DNA from: Reyranella sp.
GTDB taxonomy: Bacteria; Pseudomonadota; Alphaproteobacteria; Reyranellales; Reyranellaceae
NCBI GenBank assembly: GCA_021732285.1
Contig: JAKFVH010000250.1
Location: forward strand, 1 to 32,974
Direction of reading: 5' to 3'
DNA length: 32,974 bases
Shown: positions 14,135 to 21,667 of the stretch, in pieces
Layout: each line of letters opens with the position of its first letter
Numbering within the stretch: position 1 is the stretch's first letter
The notes under the pieces: model-generated
Told to the model about the DNA's origin: nothing
The model's database searches: none
The model's input: only the letters and a program-made list of their open reading frames with translations
Program-made: the position numbers and the translations under genes

Positions 14135-15658
14135 TCACTGGCAGGTGAAGGTGACCTTTCGCGGGGTGATCGTGGGCAGGGCCGGTGCGGCCGGATCGAT
14201 CGGACGCGGCCACGAGCGGTCGGCCAGGTGCCTTTCGGCCACCGGCAGCAGCAGGTTGAAGGTGATCCAGGCCTGAAGTCTCAGCCCGGCATAGTTGGTG
14301 TGCACGGCGTCGACGAAGAGATCGGGCTCGAGCGGAAAGTAGCGGGCCGTGTCGATGAACGGGATGTTGTGCGTCTTGGCGTACTTGGCGAGCAGCCGGT
14401 TCTGGAAGATCGCCAGCCGCTCCATGTCGCGATAGCGGAACGGCCAGTAGACGCTGTTGAGCTGCTCGAGGGTGTATTTGTGGCGGACCGGGTCGAGCAC
14501 CATGCCGTCCTTCACCATCCACAGGAACGAGCTTATAGCGAAGTCGCCGCCGACCTGCTGGACGGCGGTGCGCATCGCGTCGAGGTCGCGCTGGATCAGG
14601 TTCAGGTTGACCGGCAGCCTGGGGTAGGCGAGGTCGGGATCGGTTTCGTCCAGCCCCTCCGGCCACTGCAGCTTGTAGTCGGGCTTGGGCCATTCGCGGC
14701 CGTCCTGCGCGGGGCCGGTCATGCCGACGGCGGCGCGGATGCGGGCGGCGATGGCGGAATAGCGCGCGGCGGCCTGAAGCCAGCCCGGCGCCGCGACGGT
14801 CGGCGGTGCCTTGGGCGCGTCCGACTTCGGATAGACCTTGTCGACGATCGTGTGCAGCTCGAACTGGTTGCCGCCCTCGTAGTAGACGACCAGGTCGGGC
14901 CGAAGCGGCGCCACCTCGCTCTTCACGATGGCGACGTTGTCGGTCGACACGACGCTCTCACGCGCCGCGTTCAACACCTCGAAGCGCACATCGAGCTTCT
15001 TCGACTCGGCCCACCGGTTCAGCCAGTAGCCGACCAGCTCGGGATAGGAGAAGGGCAGGTGCGGCGCGCCGACGGTGGTCGAGGAGCCGACGAACACGAT
15101 GCGGATGGTTTTTGCCCCACGCGGCACCTCGATCGGGGCACCGCGCCAGCCCATCTGGTTGGTCACCAGCCAGGTCGGCGTCGTAGCGTCGGGCATGTAG
15201 CGGTAGGGCGGCCGGGCCTCGCCGTCGGGCGGGTCGTAGAGATAGAGCATGCCCGGCGCGTGGCGCAGGAAGCGGTGCTTGCAGGGATCGCCGGCGAAGG
15301 CCGAGTTCCACGCCTTGAACACGTCGGCCGGGCGGAAATCCATGCCGCCGACATTGTGGTCCTCGATGGAGTGGAACAGGCGCTGCCATTCGGGGTCGGT
15401 CTTGCGCCGGTTGGGCAGCGGCGGCGGCTCGCTGAAGAACCACTGGCGCTCGACGCCGGCGGCGAGCGGAAACTTGTCCAGCATCGCCGGGTCGACAGTC
15501 GTGCTGCCCTCCGGGTCGCCGATCTGCACGGCGAACATGCGGTAGCCGTCGATGTAGCGGACGACTGCTTCGGCAACGAGGACGCTGACGACGATCGATG
15601 CAAGAAACAGCAGGACGTTCTTCAGTTTCAGGGCGCTCCCATGGGACGGGAAAGCCAC
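14135..15658 (-). CDS. Membrane-anchored SGNH/GDSL hydrolase family protein
   Basis: This 507-residue protein has an N-terminal membrane anchor (about residues 12-33, LKNVLLFLASIVVSVLVAEAVV) and a likely periplasmic catalytic domain. SGNH blocks are visible: IVFVGSSTTVGAP (Ser at 192-193), YYEGGNQFE (Gly-x-Asn at 262-264) and VDAVHTNYAG with Asp450 and His453. Residues 35-180 form a long lead-in region that is not part of the usual SGNH core. The only good start is a GTG at 15658 without a clear ribosome binding site, so the N-terminus is uncertain by a few residues. Downstream in the same direction lie the dioxygenase and a second SGNH-like protein. A role in modifying a cell-surface glycan or lipid is plausible but unproven. 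Confidence 0.85.
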   Translation of the reverse strand: MAFPSHGSALKLKNVLLFLASIVVSVLVAEAVVRYIDGYRMFAVQIGDPEGSTTVDPAMLDKFPLAAGVERQWFFSEPPPLPNRRKTDPEWQRLFHSIEDHNVGGMDFRPADVFKAWNSAFAGDPCKHRFLRHAPGMLYLYDPPDGEARPPYRYMPDATTPTWLVTNQMGWRGAPIEVPRGAKTIRIVFVGSSTTVGAPHLPFSYPELVGYWLNRWAESKKLDVRFEVLNAARESVVSTDNVAIVKSEVAPLRPDLVVYYEGGNQFELHTIVDKVYPKSDAPKAPPTVAAPGWLQAAARYSAIAARIRAAVGMTGPAQDGREWPKPDYKLQWPEGLDETDPDLAYPRLPVNLNLIQRDLDAMRTAVQQVGGDFAISSFLWMVKDGMVLDPVRHKYTLEQLNSVYWPFRYRDMERLAIFQNRLLAKYAKTHNIPFIDTARYFPLEPDLFVDAVHTNYAGLRLQAWITFNLLLPVAERHLADRSWPRPIDPAAPALPTITPRKVTFTCQ

Positions 15659-15698
15659 CTAGCACAGAATTCGGGCAACGCAAGCCGGCTAAGGACTT

Positions 15699-15828
15699 CC
15701 TCCTCATCGCCTTCGGCGATGGGGAGGTGTCGCCGTCATACGGCGACGGAGGGGTCATGGGCATCAGTGTTGGTGCCCATGACCCCTCCGTCCGCTGCGC
15801 GGACACCTCCCCAGCGAAGCTGGGGAGG
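15699..15828. repeat. Five-hairpin palindromic intergenic element, copy 1
   Basis: Five hairpins in a row: 15699-15727 (13 bp with one G-T pair, loop ttc), 15729-15747 (gtcgccgt, loop cat), a central 16-bp stem 15748-15763 with 15774-15789 (ggaggggtcatgggca), 15790-15804 (gtccgc, loop tgc) and 15806-15828 (cctccccagc, loop gaa). The same layout, with different stem sequences that still pair, is found at 32393-32515. It lies between the RND permease stop and the SGNH gene start. Confidence 0.95.
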
Positions 15829-15837
15829 AAAGTCAGC

Positions 15838-18800
15838 TCACGGGACCTGCGGCGCCGGGTCCGGCTCCGGGTCGGCCTTCGGCGCCGGCTTTGGCTTCTT
15901 GCTGCGCCATTCCTCGAAGCGCTGCAGCACCGTGAAGAACGACGGCACGAACAGCACGGCAAGGCAGGTCGAGGCGATCATGCCCGAGAACACCGCGAGG
16001 CCGAGCGAGATGCGCGAGTTGGCGCCGGCGCCGGTCGCCGTCACCAGGGGCACGACGCCCAGGATGAAGGCGAACGACGTCATCAGGATGGGCCGGAAGC
16101 GGGTGCGGGCGGCTTCGACTGCTGCTTCGACGATGTCCTTGCCGTCGATGAGGCGCCGCTCGCGCGCGACCTCGACGATCAGGATCGCGTTCTTGGCGCT
16201 GAGCGCGATCAGCAGCATCAGGCCGATCTGGGTATAGAGGTTGTTGGCGAGGCCCAGCGCGCCCAGCGCGATGGCCGGCCCGACCAGCGACAATGGCACC
16301 GCGAAGATGACCGCGAGCGGCAGGATCCAGCTCTCGTACTGCCCGGCGAGGCAGAGATAGACCAGCAGGATGGCGAGCGCGAAGACGTACATCATCTGGC
16401 TGCCGACCAGGTTCTCCTGGTACGACATCGCCGTCCATTCATAGCCGGTGCCCGGCGGCAGGATCGCGTCGGAGATCTGGTTCATCAACTGGATGCCCTC
16501 GCCCGAGCTGAAGCCCGGGGCGGGCGTGCCGACGATCGAGGCCGACGGATAGAGGTTGTACAGGCTGATGAGCGGCGGGCCCGTCGCGTCGTGCAGCTCG
16601 GCCAGCGCGCCGATCGGCACCATCTTGCCTTCGATGTTGCGCACCTGAAGCTTCAGGATGTCCTCGGGCTTGGTGCGGTACTGCGAATCGGCCTGCATGA
16701 AGACCATCAGGGTCAGGCCGAACTTGTTGAAGCGGTTGACGTAGGCCGAGCCCAGGTACGAGGACAGCGTGCTGAACACGTCGCCGATCGACACTTTCAG
16801 CGTCTCGGCCTTCGAGCGGTCGATGTCGACCCGCACGTGCGGCGCCCCGGCGCGGAACGAGGTCACCACGTTGGTGAGCGCCGATTGCGTGGCGGCGTTG
16901 CGGATCAGGTTGTCGGTGGCGTTCTGCAGCTTCACGTAATCGAAGCTGCCGTCCTTCTGCTCGACCTGCAGCGCGAAGCCGCCGGCATTGCCGACGCCCT
17001 GGATGGCGGGCGGCACCAGCGGGAAGCCGCGGCCGTCCTGCAGCGTCCTGAGCTCGCGGCCGATATGCTCGACGATCGAGCGCAGGTCCTGGCCAGGCTC
17101 CTTGAGGCGCACGCCCCAGTCCTTGAGGATCACGTAGGCGACGCCGCCATTGGCCAGCATCGAGTTGGCGTCGAGCACCGACATGCCGCTCAGCGCCACG
17201 ACCTTGTCGACGCCCGGCGTCGCCATGGCGATCTTGCTGACCTGCTCCATCGCCGCGTTGGTGCGCTCGAGCGAGGCACCGTCGGGCAGCTGCAGGCCGA
17301 CCAGCATGTAGCCCTGGTCCTCGTTGGGGATGAAGGCCGTCGGCAGGCGCGCCACGCCCCAGCCGCCGAGGCCCGCGACGACGAAGGCGATGAGCATCAT
17401 GAGGACGCTGCGATGGGCCATCGCGCCGATCAGCCAGGCGTAGCCGTCCTCGAGCTTGCCGTAGACCTTGTTGAAGCCGCGGAAGAAGACGTTGCGTTTC
17501 TCCGGCGGCACCGTGGGCCGGAGCCACAGGGCGCACTGGGTGGGCTTCAGGGTCGCCGCGTTGATCGCGCTGATCAAGGCCGTGGCCGCGATCACCAGGG
17601 CGAACTGGGCGAACATCTGGCCGGTCAGGCCGGGCACGAAGGCGGCCGGCAGGAACACCGACATCAGCACCAGGGTGATGCCGATCACCGGCCCGAACAG
17701 CTCGCTCATCGCCTTGATGGCGGCATCGTGCGGGGTCATGCCGCGCTCGATGTGATGGGCGACGCCTTCGACGATGACGATGGCATCGTCGACCACGATG
17801 CCGATCGCCAGCACGATGCCGAACAGGGTCGTGGTGTTGACGGTGAAGCCCAGCGCCGCCATGGCGGCGAAGGCGCCGATGATCGTCACCGGAATGGTCG
17901 TGGCCGGCACCAGCATGGCGCGCCAGTCCTGCAGGAACAGCACGATCACGATCAGCACCAGGACGCCCGCCTCCATCAGGGTCAGGAAGACCTCATGGAT
18001 CGAGGCGTTGACGAAGCGGGTGGTGTCGAAGGGCACCTCGTAGACCAGGTCCTTGGGGAAGGCCTTGCCGAGCTCGGCCATCTTGGCGTTGACGCGCTTG
18101 GCGACGTCGAGCGCGTTGGCCTCCGGCAGCTGGTAGATGGCGATGCCGGCGTTCGGCCGGTTGTTGAGCCTGGAGGTCATCGTGTAGGTCTGGGCGCCGA
18201 GCTCGACCCGTCCGATGTCCTTGAGCCGCAGGATGCGGCCGCCGTTGCCCTGCTCGGACTTGACGACGATGTTGCCGAATTCCTCCGGCGTGCTCAGCCG
18301 GCCCTGGATGTCGACGGTGAACTGGAAGTCCTGTCCCTTGGGCGCGGGCGGCGCGCCGACCTGGCCCGTGGTGACGGGCTGGCTCTGCTCCTGGATGGTC
18401 TGGCCGACCTGCGAGGGCGTCAGCCCGTAGGTGTAGAGCTTCTGCGGGTCGAGCCAGATGCGCATCGAATACTCGCCGATGCCCAGCACCTGCGTGTTGC
18501 CGACGCCCGGCAGGCGCGACAGCTCGTTGATCAGGTTGATGGTGGCGTAGTTCGCCATGTAGAGGCTGTCGAAGGTCCCGTCCGGCGAGTTCAGCGACAC
18601 GATCTGCAGGATCGAGGTCGACTTCTTCTGCACGACGACGCCCTGCGCCTGGACCGGCGTGGGCAGCGAGGCCAGCGCCGCGCTCACCTTGTTCTGCACC
18701 AGCACCTGGGCGAAATCGAGGTTGGTGCCGATGGCGAAGGTCACGGTGAGCGTGTAGGTGCCGGCGTCGGTGCTGTACGACTGCATGTAGATCATGCCTT

Positions 18801-19020
18801 CGACGCCGTTGACCTGCAGCTCGATGGGCAGCGCCACGTTGTCGACCACGGTCTTGGCGCTGGCGCCCGGATAGGTCGTCGTCACCTGGACGGTGGGCGG
18901 CACGATGTTGGGATACTGGGCGACCGGCAGGGTGACCAGCGCGACGGCGCCCAGGATCACGATGACGATCGCCAGCACGTTGGCCAGGACCGGCCGATTG
19001 ATGAAGAACTCGGAAATCAT
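15838..19020 (-). CDS. RND multidrug efflux permease (HAE1 family, AcrB/MexB-like)
   Basis: This 1060-residue inner-membrane pump has the normal length for the hydrophobe/amphiphile efflux-1 family. It begins MISEFFINRPVLANVLAIVI, the usual first membrane helix, followed by the porter region (QYPNIVPPTVQVTTTYPGAS). The proton-relay residues are visible: the paired Asp in GIVVDDAIVIVEGV around residue 400 and the Lys in ALSAKNAILIVEVARE of the second half. The C-terminus has a proline- and lysine-rich tail after the last helix. It exports hydrophobic compounds by proton antiport together with an adaptor and an outer-membrane channel. The adaptor gene ends 16 bases upstream, so they form one operon; no channel or repressor gene is nearby. 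Confidence 0.97.
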   Translation of the reverse strand: MISEFFINRPVLANVLAIVIVILGAVALVTLPVAQYPNIVPPTVQVTTTYPGASAKTVVDNVALPIELQVNGVEGMIYMQSYSTDAGTYTLTVTFAIGTNLDFAQVLVQNKVSAALASLPTPVQAQGVVVQKKSTSILQIVSLNSPDGTFDSLYMANYATINLINELSRLPGVGNTQVLGIGEYSMRIWLDPQKLYTYGLTPSQVGQTIQEQSQPVTTGQVGAPPAPKGQDFQFTVDIQGRLSTPEEFGNIVVKSEQGNGGRILRLKDIGRVELGAQTYTMTSRLNNRPNAGIAIYQLPEANALDVAKRVNAKMAELGKAFPKDLVYEVPFDTTRFVNASIHEVFLTLMEAGVLVLIVIVLFLQDWRAMLVPATTIPVTIIGAFAAMAALGFTVNTTTLFGIVLAIGIVVDDAIVIVEGVAHHIERGMTPHDAAIKAMSELFGPVIGITLVLMSVFLPAAFVPGLTGQMFAQFALVIAATALISAINAATLKPTQCALWLRPTVPPEKRNVFFRGFNKVYGKLEDGYAWLIGAMAHRSVLMMLIAFVVAGLGGWGVARLPTAFIPNEDQGYMLVGLQLPDGASLERTNAAMEQVSKIAMATPGVDKVVALSGMSVLDANSMLANGGVAYVILKDWGVRLKEPGQDLRSIVEHIGRELRTLQDGRGFPLVPPAIQGVGNAGGFALQVEQKDGSFDYVKLQNATDNLIRNAATQSALTNVVTSFRAGAPHVRVDIDRSKAETLKVSIGDVFSTLSSYLGSAYVNRFNKFGLTLMVFMQADSQYRTKPEDILKLQVRNIEGKMVPIGALAELHDATGPPLISLYNLYPSASIVGTPAPGFSSGEGIQLMNQISDAILPPGTGYEWTAMSYQENLVGSQMMYVFALAILLVYLCLAGQYESWILPLAVIFAVPLSLVGPAIALGALGLANNLYTQIGLMLLIALSAKNAILIVEVARERRLIDGKDIVEAAVEAARTRFRPILMTSFAFILGVVPLVTATGAGANSRISLGLAVFSGMIASTCLAVLFVPSFFTVLQRFEEWRSKKPKPAPKADPEPDPAPQVP

Positions 19021-19036
19021 CGCTACGGACCGGCGG

Positions 19037-20203
19037 CTACTTGGTCGTCGTGATGTTGGCGCCGGGTGGCGGCGGCGGGATGGTCTCCTGCTTCGGCACG
19101 ACCTTGCCGCCGGGAACCGCCTGGCCGTTGGTGGTCAGCACGACGCGGTCGTCGGCGGTGAGGCCCTCGGTGATCACCCGCAGGCCGCCGACCAGGAGCT
19201 GCCCCGTCTTGATGCGCTTCTGCTCGACGACGTTGTCCTTGTTGACGACCAGCGCGTACTTGCCCTGCTGGTCCTCGGCGATGACCCGATTGGGGATCAG
19301 CAGGACGGCCGTCGAGCCCTCTGCCATCGGCAGCCTGATGCGGGCGAAGAAGCCCGGGATCAGGTCGATATTGGGATTCTTGAACAGGCCGCGCACCAGG
19401 ATGGTGCCGGTCTGCGCATCGATCTCGGGCGCCACGTAGTTCAGGAAGCCGGCGTGCGGGTAGCCCTCCTCGTTCATCAGGCCGATATCGAGGGGGATCT
19501 TGCCCAGCTCCTCGACGGTGAGGCGCTTGTTGGCGAGGTTCTGGCGGATCTTCAGGACATCCTGCTCGCTCACGTTGAACTCGACGTAGATCGGGTCGAG
19601 CTGGACGATGGTCGCGAGCTTGGTCGCCTTGCCGTTGCCGACCAGCTCGCCGACCGAGATCAGGTGCTTGGAGACGATGCCGTCGAACGGCGCCTGCACG
19701 GTGGTGTAGCCCAGGTTGGTCTGGGCGATGGTGAGGTTGCCTTGGGCGTTCTCGACATTGGCGCGGTCGCTGTCGCGCTTGGCCTTGGCCTGGTCGTAGG
19801 TGTTCTGCGCGGTGACGTTCTGGCGCAGCAGGGTTTCCTGGCGGGTGAACTCGGCTTCCGACTGCACGAGCTTGGCCTTGGCGCCGTCGAGCTGGGCCTC
19901 GGCCTCTTTGACTTGGGCCTTGTACATCGTCTGCTCGATGACGAAGAGCGTGTCGCCCTTCTTCATGACCGAGCCGTCGACGTAGTTCTGCGAGATCAGG
20001 AAGCCCTCGACGCGGGCCACCAGGTCGACGGTGGCGAAGGCCACGGTGTTGCCCGTCAGCTCCTCGTAGGGGACGACGTTCTGCGCGAGCGGGACGGCAA
20101 CCTTGATCTCCGGCGGCGGCGGCGGCTGGAACTTGTTCTCGGGTTTGCAGCCGGCCAGAGATGCGGCCAGCAGCGGCAGCAGCAGGATCAGGCTGCGATT
20201 CAT
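19037..20203 (-). CDS. RND efflux periplasmic adaptor lipoprotein (AcrA/MexA-like)
   Basis: This 388-residue membrane-fusion protein has a lipoprotein signal peptide: MNRSLILLLPLLAASLAGC, with the lipobox LAGC giving a lipidated Cys19. The lipoyl halves (VEGFLISQNYVDGSVMKKGD and TTVQAPFDGIVSKHLISVGE) enclose a coiled coil of about 75 residues rich in Gln, Ala and Lys, as expected for docking to an outer-membrane channel. Beta-barrel and membrane-proximal parts follow. I chose ATG 20203 because it directly precedes the signal peptide; the longer frame from 20224 would spoil it. The pump gene follows after 16 bases. The metallophosphoesterase gene ends 75 bases upstream on the same strand, so read-through is possible. 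Confidence 0.96.
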   Translation of the reverse strand: MNRSLILLLPLLAASLAGCKPENKFQPPPPPEIKVAVPLAQNVVPYEELTGNTVAFATVDLVARVEGFLISQNYVDGSVMKKGDTLFVIEQTMYKAQVKEAEAQLDGAKAKLVQSEAEFTRQETLLRQNVTAQNTYDQAKAKRDSDRANVENAQGNLTIAQTNLGYTTVQAPFDGIVSKHLISVGELVGNGKATKLATIVQLDPIYVEFNVSEQDVLKIRQNLANKRLTVEELGKIPLDIGLMNEEGYPHAGFLNYVAPEIDAQTGTILVRGLFKNPNIDLIPGFFARIRLPMAEGSTAVLLIPNRVIAEDQQGKYALVVNKDNVVEQKRIKTGQLLVGGLRVITEGLTADDRVVLTTNGQAVPGGKVVPKQETIPPPPPGANITTTK

Positions 20204-20278
20204 GGTCGACGACGCTCCCCGCAATAACTGTGCAAAATCGTTACCGCATCCCGACTTGGAACGCCACCGTGAGCGTGT

Positions 20279-21070
20279 TCACGCGAAGGGGAAGGGCCCC
20301 TCGAAACGGCCGATATAGCTCGTGTGCGTCACTATCGCGCCATCCCGCCACCAGTGCAGCAGGCAGGCCGGCGGCTCGCAGAAGGAGGCCGGCGGGGCGT
20401 CGGGCCGGAGATTCAATGCAATTTGTGTCGCCGTGCTGGGGCAGGAGACCAGCACCGTGCCGGCCCAGCGCTGCAGGATCGGCCGATGGACGTGGCCGCA
20501 CAGCACGCGCTCGACATTGGCAAAGCGGCCGATCACGGCGGCAAGGCGCTCCGGCTGCCGGCACATGTACGTGTCGAGGTAGGGGATGCCGGTGACGATC
20601 GGCGGATGGTGCATCAGCACCAGGGTCGGCGCGCCCTTGGCGTCGCGCAGCGCCTCCTCCAGCCAGGCAAGGCCTGCCTCGTCGACCTCGCCGTGATGGT
20701 CGCCCGGCACCGTGGTGTCGAGCGCCACGATGCGCAGAGGCGGGCGGTCGATCACGAAGTGTTTAGGGCCGCGTGACGGCAGATAGGCGTGGTCGGGGAA
20801 GCAGCGCGCCAGGACCTCGCGGTCGTCGTGATTGCCCGGCATCAGCAGGCAGGGCAGCTCGAGCCTGGCCAGGAGGTCGCGCAGGTTGGCGTATTCCGCT
20901 TCCTGCCCCTCGTCGACAAGGTCGCCGGTGATCAGCACCAGGTCGGGGCGCGGATCGAGCCGGTTCAGATGCTCGACCGCGTCGGCGAACATGCGGTTGG
21001 AATCGACGGCGTCCTTGTAGCTCTGGCCGACCGGCCGCACGTGCAGGTCCGAGATCTGCGCCAAAAGCAT
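20279..21070 (-). CDS. Metallophosphoesterase, class III cyclic-nucleotide phosphodiesterase-like
   Basis: This 263-residue protein has the complete calcineurin-like metal-binding set: AQISDLHVRP, LITGDLVDEG, MPGNHDDREV, LMHHPPI and LCGHVHRPI. The order and the short N-terminus match CpdA/Icc-type 3',5'-cyclic AMP phosphodiesterases and related enzymes, acting in the cytoplasm on phosphodiester bonds with two metal ions. The substrate is not certain; relatives also act on glycerophosphodiesters. It begins 3 bases after the stop of the DUF938 gene (TGA CCG ATG), so it is the last gene of the tightly packed minus-strand operon starting at 25271. Confidence 0.92.
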   Translation of the reverse strand: MLLAQISDLHVRPVGQSYKDAVDSNRMFADAVEHLNRLDPRPDLVLITGDLVDEGQEAEYANLRDLLARLELPCLLMPGNHDDREVLARCFPDHAYLPSRGPKHFVIDRPPLRIVALDTTVPGDHHGEVDEAGLAWLEEALRDAKGAPTLVLMHHPPIVTGIPYLDTYMCRQPERLAAVIGRFANVERVLCGHVHRPILQRWAGTVLVSCPSTATQIALNLRPDAPPASFCEPPACLLHWWRDGAIVTHTSYIGRFEGPFPFA

Positions 21071-21073
21071 CGG

Positions 21074-21667
21074 TCAGGACCGGCGGAAGATGACGGAGAG
21101 GTTGTTGGCCGGCATCTCCACGACCTCGGGTGCGGCAAAGCCCTCGGCTGCGGCGAGCTCCGCAACCGCTTCGAGGTCGCGAATGCCCCAGGCGGGATCG
21201 CGCCGCCTGAGGTCGCGGTCGAAGGCCTCGTTGCTCGGCGCCGTGTGCCGGCCGTCGCGGCGGAACGGGCCGTAGAGATAGAGAAGGCCGTGGTCCGGCA
21301 GGATGCGGGCCGCACCCGCGACCAGGCCGACCGCCGCCGTCCAGGGCGCGATATGGATCATGTTGCAGCAGAGCACGGCATCGGCCTGCTCGACCGGCCA
21401 GGCCGATGCTTCGGCATCGAGCGCCATCGCCGGCCGGATGTTCAAAAGCCCGCTGGTTTCGGCCCAGGCATCGATGCTGGCCAGCGCTTCGTCGTCGGGG
21501 TCGCTGGGCTGGAACACGAGCCGCGGCAAGGCGGCGGCGAAGTGCACGGCATGCTCGCCCGAGCCGCTGGCGACTTCGAGCACCAGTCCCTCGGCGGGCA
21601 AGCGTGGCTGCAGGACATCGAGGATGGGCTGGCGGTTGCGCGCGGTCGCGGGAGCATGGCGCTTCAT
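21074..21667 (-). CDS. DUF938 SAM-dependent methyltransferase-like protein
   Basis: This 197-residue protein belongs to the DUF938 family (PF06080) of class I methyltransferase-fold proteins. It shows RHAPATARNRQPILDVLQ at the N-terminus, the SAM-binding LEVASGSGEHAVHFA, then FQPSDPDDEALASI and the family signature CCNMIHIAPWTA, followed by LYLYGPFRRDGRHTAPSNEAFD. Function is unknown for the family. Its ATG overlaps the stop codon of the molybdenum hydroxylase gene by four bases (ATGA), and the metallophosphoesterase follows after three bases, so translation is likely coupled. Confidence 0.92.
   Translation of the reverse strand: MKRHAPATARNRQPILDVLQPRLPAEGLVLEVASGSGEHAVHFAAALPRLVFQPSDPDDEALASIDAWAETSGLLNIRPAMALDAEASAWPVEQADAVLCCNMIHIAPWTAAVGLVAGAARILPDHGLLYLYGPFRRDGRHTAPSNEAFDRDLRRRDPAWGIRDLEAVAELAAAEGFAAPEVVEMPANNLSVIFRRS

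Noticed and set aside
15598..19053. 1151-codon open frame on the plus strand antisense to the RND permease
   Set aside because: It is rich in Arg, Asp, His, Gly and Gln, has no domain pattern, and is what GC-biased third positions of the real gene produce on the other strand.
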